NCBI GenBank assembly: GCA_965243345.1
Contig: CBDEUR010000003.1
Coordinates: 4,526,001 to 4,590,000 of the forward strand
Direction: 5' to 3'
Source: Bin52 sp965243345
Lineage (GTDB): Bacteria > Pseudomonadota > Alphaproteobacteria > Thalassobaculales > Thalassobaculaceae
Length of the DNA stretch: 64,000 nucleotides
Of the stretch, positions 35,013-43,564 are shown in pieces. Under the pieces are notes generated by a model, which was not told the origin of the DNA, ran no database searches, and was given only the letters and a program-made list of their open reading frames with translations. Position 1 is the first letter of the stretch; every line of letters starts with the position of its first letter. The position numbers and the translations under genes were made by a program.

Positions 35013-36704
35013 TCACCGTCCGGCGGCGCGCGCCGCCTGGCGGATGGCGGACAGCGATGTGGCCGGCGTGATGGCCTCCGGGTCGAGCCTGATCTCGATC
35101 AGGCCCGGTCGGCCGGCCGCGAGCACACGCTCGAACGCCGGAGCGAACTCGGCGGTCTCGGACACGGTCTCGCCATGGGCGCCGTAGGCGCGTGCCAGCG
35201 CGGCAAAGTCCGGGTTTTCCAGCCCGGTGGCCGAGACCCGTCCCGGGTACTCGCGTTCCTGGTGCATGCGGATGGTGCCGAACATCGCGTTGTTCACCAC
35301 GATGGCGATGATGTTGGCGCCGTACTGCATCGCGGTCGCCAGCTCCTGGCCGTGCATCATGAAGCAACCGTCGCCGTTCATGCTGACCACCACCCGGTCG
35401 GGGTGGACCAGCTTGGCCGCGACCGCTGCCGGCATGCCGTAGCCCATGGAACCGCTGGTCGGAGCAAGCTGGGTCCGGTAGTCGCGGTACTGGTAGTAGC
35501 GGTGCATCCAGGTGGCGTAGTTCCCGGCACCGTTGCAGATGATGGCGTTCTCGGGCAGGCGGGCGTTCAGCCAGGCGGCGATCTCTCCCATCTGGACCGG
35601 ACCGGGAACCGGCTTCGGCTCCAGCGTGTCGCGGTAGGCGAGGTTGGCCCGGCGCGTGCGATCCGCCCAGGTGCTGCCGTCGATCGGGCCCGTGCCGGCA
35701 AGCGCGGCGGCAAGGGCGCGCGGTGAGGCGTTGATGGCAAGGTCGGCCTGGTAGACCCTCCCGAGCATCTCGGCGCCGGGGTGGACATGGACGAGCCGCT
35801 GGCGCGGACGAGGCACCTCGAGCAGGCTGTAGCCGTCGGTGGTGATCTCGCCGAGTGCCGCGCCGATCACGACCAGCGGGTCTGCCGAGGCAACGAGTTC
35901 GCGCAGCGCGGGCGGAGCGCCGAGGCCGACGTGACCGACGTAGTTTGCATGGCGGTTGTCGAAGTAGTCCTGGCAGCGGAACGACACGCAGACCGGCAGG
36001 TCGGAGGCTTCGGCAAATTCCCGTATCCGGGTACAGGCCTCGCGGTCCCAGCCGCCACCTCCGAGCATCAGCAGCGGTGCGGTGGCGCCTGCCAGCATTG
36101 CATGCAGCTCCCGCAGGGCGTCCGGCCCCGGGTGGGGTTCCACTGCCCGGTAGCCGTCGAACGGCCGCGCGACCACCCGGCTGGTCAGCATGTCCTCGGG
36201 CAGCGCGAGAACCACCGGTCCGGGCCGTCCGGAGGTCGCGGTGTGAAACGCCCGGCTGATGTACTCGGGCAGGCGCTCCGCGTCCTCGACCTGTGCGACC
36301 CACTTCGCGAGCGGTCCGTACATCAGCCGGTAGTCGATCTCCTGGAACGCCTCGCGGTCGGCCATGGAGCGACCGACCTGCCCGATCAGCAGCACCATGG
36401 GCGTCGAATCCTGGAAGCCGACATGCATGCCGGAACTGGCGTTGGTCGCTCCGGGGCCGCGGGTCACCATGCAGACCCCGGGGCGGCCCGTCAGTTTGCC
36501 GTAGGCCTCCGCCATCATCGCGGCACCGCCTTCGTGCCGGCACATCACCGCACGCACGCTGTTGGTGTCGTGCAGCCCGTCGAGCACCGCGAGGTAGCTC
36601 TCGCCCGGGACGCCGAACACCATGTCGACCCCGTGGGCGATGAGCGCATCCACCACCAGGTGGCCGCCGAGTCGCAGTTCCGGTCCGCTCGGTGCAGTGG
36701 TCAT
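35013..36704 (-). CDS. Thiamine diphosphate-dependent enzyme (acetolactate synthase-like)
   Basis: A 563-residue ThDP enzyme with the three usual domains: N-terminal PYR domain (VFGVPGESYLAVLDGL, RHEGGAAMMAEAYGK with the catalytic Glu, TRGPGATN), central domain, and C-terminal PP domain with the ThDP/Mg motif GDGCFMMHGQELATAM...NN. It belongs with acetolactate synthase-like decarboxylases or ligases of unassigned substrate. The ATG at 36704 faces the CoA-transferase genes across a 111-bp divergent spacer. Pairing with BKACE suggests keto-acid metabolism. Confidence 0.92.
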   Translation of the reverse strand: MTTAPSGPELRLGGHLVVDALIAHGVDMVFGVPGESYLAVLDGLHDTNSVRAVMCRHEGGAAMMAEAYGKLTGRPGVCMVTRGPGATNASSGMHVGFQDSTPMVLLIGQVGRSMADREAFQEIDYRLMYGPLAKWVAQVEDAERLPEYISRAFHTATSGRPGPVVLALPEDMLTSRVVARPFDGYRAVEPHPGPDALRELHAMLAGATAPLLMLGGGGWDREACTRIREFAEASDLPVCVSFRCQDYFDNRHANYVGHVGLGAPPALRELVASADPLVVIGAALGEITTDGYSLLEVPRPRQRLVHVHPGAEMLGRVYQADLAINASPRALAAALAGTGPIDGSTWADRTRRANLAYRDTLEPKPVPGPVQMGEIAAWLNARLPENAIICNGAGNYATWMHRYYQYRDYRTQLAPTSGSMGYGMPAAVAAKLVHPDRVVVSMNGDGCFMMHGQELATAMQYGANIIAIVVNNAMFGTIRMHQEREYPGRVSATGLENPDFAALARAYGAHGETVSETAEFAPAFERVLAAGRPGLIEIRLDPEAITPATSLSAIRQAARAAGR

Positions 36705-36815
36705 GGATCCCGTCTCCCCCGTGGCTGGCGCCCGACCGCAATACCGACCGGACGCAGATGGCGCAACCGCGGGCGATGCGCTAGTGTGGCCGCGGTCAAT
36801 CGGGGAGGTGAAGCG

Positions 36816-37640
36816 ATGCTCGCGACCGTTGTGCCGGTCGAGGACCTGGCGGCACGGATTCCGGACGGCGCCACCGTTGCGCTTCCGCCGGACTACGGCT
36901 ACTGCGCGCTCGGTGCGGTTCATGCCCTGATCAGGCGCGGTGCGCGCCGACTCAGGTTGCTCGGGGTTCCGGCCATCGGGTTCCAGGGCGACATGCTGAT
37001 CGGAGCAGGCTGCGTCGAGACGGTGGAAACCGCGGCGATGACCCTGTCGGAGTACGGCCTGTGTCCGCGGTTCACGGCTGCGGTCAAGGCCGGGACCATC
37101 ACGGTCGTCGACTCGACCTGTCCGGCCATTCACGCCGCGCTGCAGGCAGCCGAGAAGGCGATCCCGTTCATCCCGCTGCGTGGCCTGATCGGCTCCGACA
37201 TCCTGGCGCGGCGCGACGACTGGAAGGTGATCGACAATCCTTTTGCGCCTGGCGACCCGGTCGTGCTGCTTCCGGCCCTGCACCCGGACATCGCACTGTT
37301 CCACGCGCCGATGGCCGACCGTTTCGGCAATGTCTGGGTCGGGCTGCGCCGCGAGCAGATGCTGATGGCCCATGCGGCCGCCAGCACCTTCGTGACCGTC
37401 GAGCGCATCGTCGACGGCAGCCTGATGGACGACGAACGGACCAAGGCGGGCACGATTCCGGGCCTCTACGTGACGGCGCTCGCCGAGGCCGAGGGCGGAG
37501 CATGGCCGATGGGGATCCCGGGCGGCTATGAGCCCGACCGGGCCCACCTCGCGCGCTACGCCGAGCTCGCCCGCACCGAGGAGGGTTTCGCCGCCTGGCT
37601 CGAGGCCACGGTGATATCCCGGCCCGCGGCGGCGGAGTGA
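36816..37640 (+). CDS. CoA-transferase family, alpha-type subunit (IpdA-like)
   Basis: A 274-residue protein of the two-subunit class I CoA-transferase fold: an early PDGATVALPPDYG loop, IGFQGDMLIGAG, and HAPMADRFGNVWVG. In length and motif spacing it resembles the IpdA/GctA-like branch, some of whose members are ring hydrolases rather than transferases. The ATG at 36816 follows a strong GGGGAGG. The beta subunit begins four bases after the stop, so the two form one enzyme. Confidence 0.85.
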   Translation: MLATVVPVEDLAARIPDGATVALPPDYGYCALGAVHALIRRGARRLRLLGVPAIGFQGDMLIGAGCVETVETAAMTLSEYGLCPRFTAAVKAGTITVVDSTCPAIHAALQAAEKAIPFIPLRGLIGSDILARRDDWKVIDNPFAPGDPVVLLPALHPDIALFHAPMADRFGNVWVGLRREQMLMAHAAASTFVTVERIVDGSLMDDERTKAGTIPGLYVTALAEAEGGAWPMGIPGGYEPDRAHLARYAELARTEEGFAAWLEATVISRPAAAE

Positions 37641-37644
37641 CCGG

Positions 37645-38382
37645 ATGGGGCCGAGGCCCGAAGAGGTCCTGATCACCGCGATCGCCGGCATGCTGGACGG
37701 CCTCGGCCACATCGCGGTCGGCGCGTCGTCCCCGATCCCCGGGGCGGCGGCGCTGCTGGCGCGCGAACGCAGCGCCGGCCGGACCCGCGTGTCGATCCTC
37801 GGCAGCGAGCGCAACAACTTCTTCACGGACGGCGGCAAGGAACTGTTCGACTGCGCCGGGCAGGGCCGGATCGACGCGTTCTTCCTCTCCGGCGCCCAGA
37901 TCGACGGTGCCGCCAACGTGAACCTGGTCTCCATCGGCGATCCCGACCGGCCGAAGGCGCGGTTTCCCGGGTCCTTCGGCTCGGGCTACCTCTATTTCGT
38001 GGTCCCGAGGGTCATCCTGTTCCGCCTCGAGCACACGCCGCGCACCCTGGTCGAGCGGGTGGATTTCATCAGCGCGCCGGGGTTTTCCGAGGACGGTGTC
38101 TACCGGCCCGGCGGACCTCACAAGCTGATTACCGATCGCTGCCTGTTCGACGTCGACCGCGACCGGCGACGCTTCCGGCTCGAAAGCGTGCATCCGGGGC
38201 ACACCCTCGACGAGATCGTGGAACAGACAGGGTTCGCCTTCGACATCCCCCCGGGCGGGGTGCCGGAGACGCCGGTGCCCGACGATGACACCCTGGAGGT
38301 GATCCGCACCCGGGTTGCCGGACAGATCGCGGAGATCTACCCGGACTTCGCGGCCCGTGTGTTCGCAACCCCGACGCACTAG
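37645..38382 (+). CDS. CoA-transferase family, beta-type subunit (IpdB-like)
   Basis: A 245-residue partner of the preceding subunit. It has ASSPIPGAAALLARER, then ILGSERNNFF where class I transferases carry the covalent Glu (SENG-type), then DAFFLSGAQIDGAANVN. A Glu is present in GSE, but I cannot align it with certainty, so transferase versus IpdB-like hydrolase chemistry stays open. It ends 15 bases before the CaiB/BaiF gene. Confidence 0.85.
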   Translation: MGPRPEEVLITAIAGMLDGLGHIAVGASSPIPGAAALLARERSAGRTRVSILGSERNNFFTDGGKELFDCAGQGRIDAFFLSGAQIDGAANVNLVSIGDPDRPKARFPGSFGSGYLYFVVPRVILFRLEHTPRTLVERVDFISAPGFSEDGVYRPGGPHKLITDRCLFDVDRDRRRFRLESVHPGHTLDEIVEQTGFAFDIPPGGVPETPVPDDDTLEVIRTRVAGQIAEIYPDFAARVFATPTH

Positions 38383-38397
38383 TTCCCGGAGACCGCA

Positions 38398-39615
38398 ATG
38401 ACGGACAACGAGACGGCCGGCGCGCTTGCCGGGCTGAAGGTGATCGACTGCACCCGGGTCCTCGGCGGGCCCTACTGCACCCAGATGCTCGGTGACCAGG
38501 GGGCCGAGATCATCAAGATCGAGCCGCCCCAGGGCGACGAGGTCCGGGACTGGGGACCCCCGTTCGATGGCGAGGACGCGGCGTATTTCATCGGGGTGAA
38601 CCGGAACAAGCGCTCGATCAGCCTTGACCTGGCACGCGAGCAGGGCCGCGAGGTGCTGCTGCGGCTGCTCGAGGGCGCCGACGTGCTGATCGAGAACTAC
38701 AAGACCGGCTCGATGGAACGCTGGGGGCTTGGCTACCGGGAGGTGCTGAGCCGGAAGTTCCCGCGGCTCGTGCACTGCCGGATCTCGGGCTTCGGCGCCG
38801 ACGGCCCCTATGGCGGGTTTCCCGGCTACGACGGCATCATCCAGGCGATGGTCGGGCATTTCTCGGTCAACGGTGCGCCCGAGAGCGGACCGACCAGGAT
38901 CGGGCTCGCGATGGTCGACATCGGCACCGGGCTGTATGCCGGCAACGCCATCCTGATGGCGTTGCTGGAACGCGAACGCTCGGGGCACGGGCAGTTCCTC
39001 GACCTGACACTGTACGACTGCGGCCTCGCGCTGATGCACCCGCACGTGATCAACTACCAGGTCTCCGGCGGCGTGGTTCCGGGGCTGACCGGCAATCCGC
39101 ATCCCAACATTGCGCCCTACGACCTGTTCGAGACCGCGACCTGCAGGATCTTCGTCGCCGGCGGCAACGACCGCGCCTGGCAGCGACTGTGCGCGGAGCT
39201 CGGCCGCGAGGAACTCGGCCGCGACCCGCGCTTTGCCACCAACGCCGACAGGCAGGCCAACCGCGACGCGCTCAAGCGGGAACTCGAGGGCGTGCTGGCC
39301 GGGGTCGACGGCGAGGAGCTGTGCACCCGACTGCTCGCCGCCGGACTGCCGATCGGACCGGTTCGGGACACCGCGGAGGTCATGACGCACCCGCACACGG
39401 TGCACCGCGGCATGCGCGTCGAACGCGACGGGTACGTGAACTGGGGCCTGCCGCTGAAATTCTCGCGCACCCCGGGATCGGTGCGCCGGACCCCGCCCCG
39501 GTTCGGAGAGCACGGACGCGAGATCCTGCACGAGCACGGATTTGCGGACGACCAGATCCGCAGCCTTGCCGAGGACGGCATCCTGGTCGAGACCCGGCGG
39601 CGCCCCGGGACCTGA
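38398..39615 (+). CDS. CaiB/BaiF (class III) CoA-transferase
   Basis: A 405-residue class III CoA-transferase. It begins LAGLKVIDCTRVLGGPYCTQMLGDQGAEIIKIE, the family's signature opening, followed by NRNKRSISLDL, ENYKTGSMERWGLGY and VDIGTGLYAGNAIL. The catalytic Asp is expected in the central VDIGTG region. These enzymes move CoA between acids such as formate, succinate, carnitine and oxalate derivatives. It continues the operon of the two-subunit transferase and precedes the nitrile hydratase genes. Confidence 0.95.
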   Translation: MTDNETAGALAGLKVIDCTRVLGGPYCTQMLGDQGAEIIKIEPPQGDEVRDWGPPFDGEDAAYFIGVNRNKRSISLDLAREQGREVLLRLLEGADVLIENYKTGSMERWGLGYREVLSRKFPRLVHCRISGFGADGPYGGFPGYDGIIQAMVGHFSVNGAPESGPTRIGLAMVDIGTGLYAGNAILMALLERERSGHGQFLDLTLYDCGLALMHPHVINYQVSGGVVPGLTGNPHPNIAPYDLFETATCRIFVAGGNDRAWQRLCAELGREELGRDPRFATNADRQANRDALKRELEGVLAGVDGEELCTRLLAAGLPIGPVRDTAEVMTHPHTVHRGMRVERDGYVNWGLPLKFSRTPGSVRRTPPRFGEHGREILHEHGFADDQIRSLAEDGILVETRRRPGT

Positions 39616-39660
39616 CACAAGCCCGTGACAGCGGTGCCGGACCCGTGGCATGCTCGAAGG

Positions 39661-39990
39661 ATGCAGAGGAACTTCACGTCCCGCGGTCACCACGACATGG
39701 GTGGCCTCGAAGCAGGTGCCATCGACCGGGAAGGGCATGACTACGCCCTGTGGGAGCGTCGGGTCGACGCGCTGATGATGCTGCTGAGCGGCCCGCGGCG
39801 GATCATGACGGTCGACCAGCTTCGCAAGGGCATCGAGGCGTTGCCTCCGGATGCCTACGACAGCATGACCTATTACGAGCGATGGATCGCGTCGCTGACC
39901 AACGCGCTGCTCGATGCCGGCGTGCTCACCACCGAGGAACTGGGCGCGCGGATGGCGCAGGTCTCGGCGCGCGGACCGGAGGCGGAATGA
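39661..39990 (+). CDS. Nitrile hydratase beta subunit, N-terminal half as separate gene
   Basis: A 109-residue protein equal to the N-terminal half of a nitrile hydratase beta subunit: HHDMGGLEAGAI corresponds to the usual HDMGG opening, followed by WERRVDALMMLL and SMTYYERWIASLTNALLDAG. The C-terminal half is the next gene, overlapping as ATGA. Such split beta subunits occur in thiocyanate hydrolase and in three-subunit nitrile hydratases. The start is uncertain: a GTG at 39625 adds twelve residues, and the ATG at 39661 has GAAGG almost touching it. Confidence 0.85.
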   Translation: MQRNFTSRGHHDMGGLEAGAIDREGHDYALWERRVDALMMLLSGPRRIMTVDQLRKGIEALPPDAYDSMTYYERWIASLTNALLDAGVLTTEELGARMAQVSARGPEAE

Positions 39991-40283
39991 GCCGGTTCGC
40001 GGTCGGAGACCGGGTCAGGGTCCACGACCTGTGGCCGCCGACGCCGCCGACGCATGTTCGGACCCCGCACTACGTGCGCGGTCACGTCGGGGTGGTGGAA
40101 CGGATCTGCGGGGCTTTCGGCAATCCGGAGGAACTGGCGTTCGGCCGGCGCGACGCATCGCGCGAAACCCTCTACCGGGTCCGGTTCCGCCAGGCCGACC
40201 TGTGGCCGGGCTACGAGGGGTCCGGGGCCGACCACATCGAGATCGAGATCTACGAGTTCTGGCTGTCCGCTGCGGGGCAGTAA
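39987..40283 (+). CDS. Nitrile hydratase beta subunit, C-terminal half as separate gene
   Basis: A 98-residue protein matching the SH3-like C-terminal domain of nitrile hydratase beta: FAVGDRVRVHDLWPPTPPTHVRTPHYVRGHVGVVE, then YRVRFRQADLWPGYEG and IEIEIYEFWL. In ordinary enzymes this is fused to the previous protein. It probably helps assemble the alpha subunit and load its metal. It overlaps the preceding stop by three bases and precedes the alpha gene by 15. Confidence 0.92.
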   Translation: MSRFAVGDRVRVHDLWPPTPPTHVRTPHYVRGHVGVVERICGAFGNPEELAFGRRDASRETLYRVRFRQADLWPGYEGSGADHIEIEIYEFWLSAAGQ

Positions 40284-40298
40284 ACCGGAGAGCGCGTG

Positions 40299-40931
40299 AT
40301 GAGCCACACCCACGACCACGAACACGCGGCGCCGCGGCCCGACCTGGACGACACCATGACCTACTACCGGGTGATGGAGGAAGCGGTTCGCTCGCTGCTG
40401 ATCGAGAAGGGGATCGTCACCGCCGACGAGGTCCGGCGCGAGGTCGAGAACATGGACGCGCGCACTCCCGCCAACGGTGCGCAGGTCGTCGCCCGGGCCT
40501 GGGTCGACCCCGACTTCCGCGGCCGGCTCGTCGCGAACCCGAAACAGGCGATCGCCGAGATCGGCCACGATATCGGTCCCATGCACCTGGTGGTGCTCGA
40601 GAACGCGCCCGGGGTCCACAACGTCGTGGTCTGCACGCTGTGTTCCTGCTACCCGCGCTTGCTGCTCGGCCGGCCCCCGGACTGGTACAAGAGCCGGGCC
40701 TACCGCTCGCGCCTGGTCCGCGAGCCGCGCTCGGTACTGCGCGAGTTCGGCACCGAGATCGCCGATGACCGCGAGGTCAGGGTGCATGATTCCACTGCCG
40801 ACATGCGCTACCTGGTGTTGCCGATGCGACCTGACGGCACCGACGGCCTTTCCGAGGCCGAGCTCGCGGCCCTGGTCGGGCGGGACTCGATGATCGGCGT
40901 GACCGAGGTGGCGCCACCGTTTCGCGCCTGA
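40299..40931 (+). CDS. Nitrile hydratase alpha subunit, cobalt type
   Basis: A 210-residue catalytic subunit that hydrates nitriles to amides. The metal claw is VCTLCSCYPR with C112, C115 and C117; the second and third cysteines are normally oxidised. Thr after the first Cys is the cobalt-type form. The usual Trp after YP is Arg here, and WYKSRAYRSRLVREPR follows. The His-rich N-terminus (HTHDHEH) is common. Thiocyanate hydrolase is the main alternative, given the split beta genes. No amidase and no separate activator gene follow. Confidence 0.92.
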   Translation: MSHTHDHEHAAPRPDLDDTMTYYRVMEEAVRSLLIEKGIVTADEVRREVENMDARTPANGAQVVARAWVDPDFRGRLVANPKQAIAEIGHDIGPMHLVVLENAPGVHNVVVCTLCSCYPRLLLGRPPDWYKSRAYRSRLVREPRSVLREFGTEIADDREVRVHDSTADMRYLVLPMRPDGTDGLSEAELAALVGRDSMIGVTEVAPPFRA

Positions 40932-41319
40932 CCGCGGCTGGCACATTCAAGGGTCTGTTTGCCGATTGAACGCGGGCGGGGGTCGGTTGGTGGTGCTCTG
41001 CGGGGCATGTTCGGGGCCATCCCCGCGCGGGGTCTGGATGTGTCGATGGGACCGTGAGCGGCCTGCCGACCGGCGAACAGGCCGTGCTTGTGGTCCCGCG
41101 CTCAATGCGTGCCGGCCCGGCCGTCAGCGGCGGTGCAGACGTGCCCCTGCGCGACCGTAATCCAGCCCCCTGGTCCGAAGTTCCCCCGGAATCCCAGCCG
41201 AAATTCGAGCCAGACTGGCGACCTGGCGGGATTTTTTCGGGGTTTTGGACCGTTGAGTATACCCATGCAAATGTAAGTATTTGACGAAAGTGCATGGTAA
41301 AATTGCATCGTAAGTAGCC
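40932..41319. other. Intergenic region, left flank of the IS1634-type element
   Basis: About 390 bp with no gene. From about 41235 the composition turns AT-richer, and a partial inverted repeat (catgca...tgcatg, 41265-41295) lies before the transposase start. I could not define the element's terminal inverted repeat or a target duplication. Confidence 0.5.
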
Positions 41320-43041
41320 ATGTACATCGAATCCGTCCCCAACCGCTCCTCCCCGCCCGGCCATCCTGCTGCGCAAGTCCTATCGCGAAGGCGGCAAGGT
41401 CAGGAAGCGCACCATCGCCAACCTCACCAAGTGGCCGACGGCTGTGGTCGAGGGATTGCGATGCCTGCTCAAGGGAGGCACCGCGGTGCCAAGCCTCGAG
41501 GAGGCCCTCGACATCGTCCGTTCCCTTCCGCATGGCCATGTCGCCGCAGTGCTTGGAACGCTCAGGAAGCTCGGGCTGGAGACGCTGATCGATCCGAAGC
41601 CCTCGCCACGGCGCGATCAGGTGCTGGCCATGATCGCAGCGCGGATCCTCGAGCCGGCCTCGAAGCTGGCCACGGCGCGCAGGCTGGCCGAGGCCACGGC
41701 GGTCAGCACCCTGGGCGAGATCCTCGATGCGGAGCTGGACGAGGACGAGCTGTATGCCGCCATGGACTGGCTGCTTGAGCGCCAGGACAGGATCGAGCAG
41801 GGTCTGGCGGAGCGGCACCTCGAAGAGGGCTGCCTGGTTCTCTACGACCTGACCTCGGTGTGGCTGGAAGGCAGATCATGCCCCCTGGCCAGACGCGGCC
41901 ACTCCCGGGACGGCAAGCGAGGCAAGCTGCAGATCGGGTTCGGCCTGCTGTGTGACCGGGACGGATGTCCGGTGTCGGTGGGGGTGTTCCCCGGCAACAC
42001 GGCGGATCCGGCCACTCTTGCCTCGCAGATCGCCAAGGTCCGCGACCGGTTCTCGCTTGCGAAGGTGGTGCTGGTGGGAGACCGGGGGATGCTGACCGAG
42101 GCGCGGATACGCGAGGAGGTGAGGCCCGCTGCGCTGGCCTGGATCAGTGCCCTCAAGCGACCGGCCATCCGGGCCCTGGTGGAAGCCGGTGACGTGGAGA
42201 TGTCGCTGTTCGACGAGAGGGACCTGGTGGAGATCACCAGCGACGCCTGTCCCGGCGAACGTCTCATGGTCTGTCGTAACCCGCAGCTGGCCGAAGACCG
42301 GGCCCGCAAGCGTTCGGAGCTGCTTGCGGCCACAGACGCCCTGCTTGAACCCATTGGTGCGGCGACACGGCGCGGGAAGCGCCGGCTCGAGGGCAAGAAG
42401 AAGATCGGCGAGAGGGTCGGCAGGGTCATCGGCACGTACAGGATGGCAAAGCACTTCACGTGGTCCATCGACGACGAGGGCGTCTTCACCTGGCAGCGTG
42501 ATGACGCCTCCATCGCTGCCGAGGCGAGGCTTGACGGCCTCTGCGTGATCCGCACCAGCCTGCCGGAGACCGAACTCGACGGCCCCGGCACGGTGCGGGC
42601 CTACAAGCGACTGAGCCCGGTGGAACGGGCCTTCGGCAGCCTGAAGACCGTGGACCTCACGGTCCGCCCCGTCTTCGACCGCACCGAACTCCGGGTCCGT
42701 GCCCACGTCCTGTTGTGCATGCTGCCTGCTGCGTGGAGCGGCACATGCGCCGGAAACTCAAACCCATGCTGTTCGACGAGGATGCCGAAGGCGCCGAGGC
42801 CCTGCGCCGGTCCGTCGTCGCTCCGGCGACGGTATCGATGAGCGCCCAGGCCAGGGCGGCGACCGGTGAAACCCCCGACGGCGATCCGGTGCACAGCTTC
42901 CGCACCCTCATTGGCGATCTTGCCACCATCAGCCGCAACACCGTGATGTCCCGGCCGCCCGGCGCTGAACCCTTCCAGGTCATCACACGGCCCACCCCGC
43001 TTCAGGCCAAGGTACTCGAGCTCCTGGGGGTTTGGCCGTAG
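41320..43041 (+). pseudogene. IS1634-family transposase with two frameshifts
   Basis: An almost full-length DDE transposase (about 570 codons) interrupted twice. The start MYIESVPNRSSPP shifts near 41358, after which AILLRKSYREGGKVRKRT continues in the next frame. The main part (41444-42720) holds YDLTSVWLEG and VLVGDRGMLT with catalytic Asp residues and PVERAFGSLKTVDLTVRP near the acidic third site. Near 42725 the C-terminus (ERHMRRKLKPML, ending LELLGVWP) moves to another frame. Both breaks look like single-base indels in C/G-rich runs, so decay is recent or they are sequencing errors. The remnant at 711-940 belongs to the same family. Confidence 0.85.
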
Positions 43042-43564
43042 CGTACCCAGTAACCCACCACTGAAACCTGTCGAATGACAGGTATATCAACCAGTTGCGC
43101 CTTATCAGGGCTGGAACTTCGGGGTAAAGCAACGGTGTTGGGCCTGGAGATGGACCAATCCAATGGGGGAGGATCAGGCGAACCATGGTCGAATGTTGTC
43201 AACGGCGGAGCAAGAAAATGTACCGGCGCGGCGGCGTTGACAACAGTTACCGTTCCGATGCGGGGTTACTCGAGGCAAGACAGCTATACCGGGATCCTGG
43301 GGTCCTGGCGCAGGTTGGGAAACGGCATCCGGGGAATCCCGGCTGACCGAACAGCTCCTGTGCCAGCGACAAAATAGCGCGCGCGACCTTGCTACACGGA
43401 GCCTGGTTCACTACGCTGACGCTTCCAATCGGGATCCATAGGGCGAGACGATTTCGCCTCTACCGGCCAACCTGCATCTGTTGGATCGGATTTGGAAGCG
43501 CTGGAGACTGTCGGACCGTCTTGCGACCCGACGGACCGTGACACCCCTACCGGAGGAGACAGTC
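43042..43564. other. Intergenic region between IS and TRAP genes
   Basis: About 520 bp with no supported gene. It has lower GC than the chromosome average, contains a perfect palindrome at 43066-43083, and ends in a strong GGAGGA ribosome site for dctP. A weak promoter-like pair (TTGCTA at 43389, TACGCT 17 bases on) precedes dctP; I give it little weight. Confidence 0.5.
43066..43083. repeat. Perfect 18-bp palindrome
   Basis: ACCTGTC and GACAGGT are exact inverted arms around GAAT. It lies 25 bases after the transposase stop, so it may be part of the IS right end; an operator for the TRAP genes is the alternative but it is 480 bases from dctP. Confidence 0.5.

Noticed and set aside
41265..41295. 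Partial inverted repeat before the IS1634 transposase as the element's left end
   Set aside because: It has no counterpart at the right side and no target duplication could be found, so the IS borders are left undefined.
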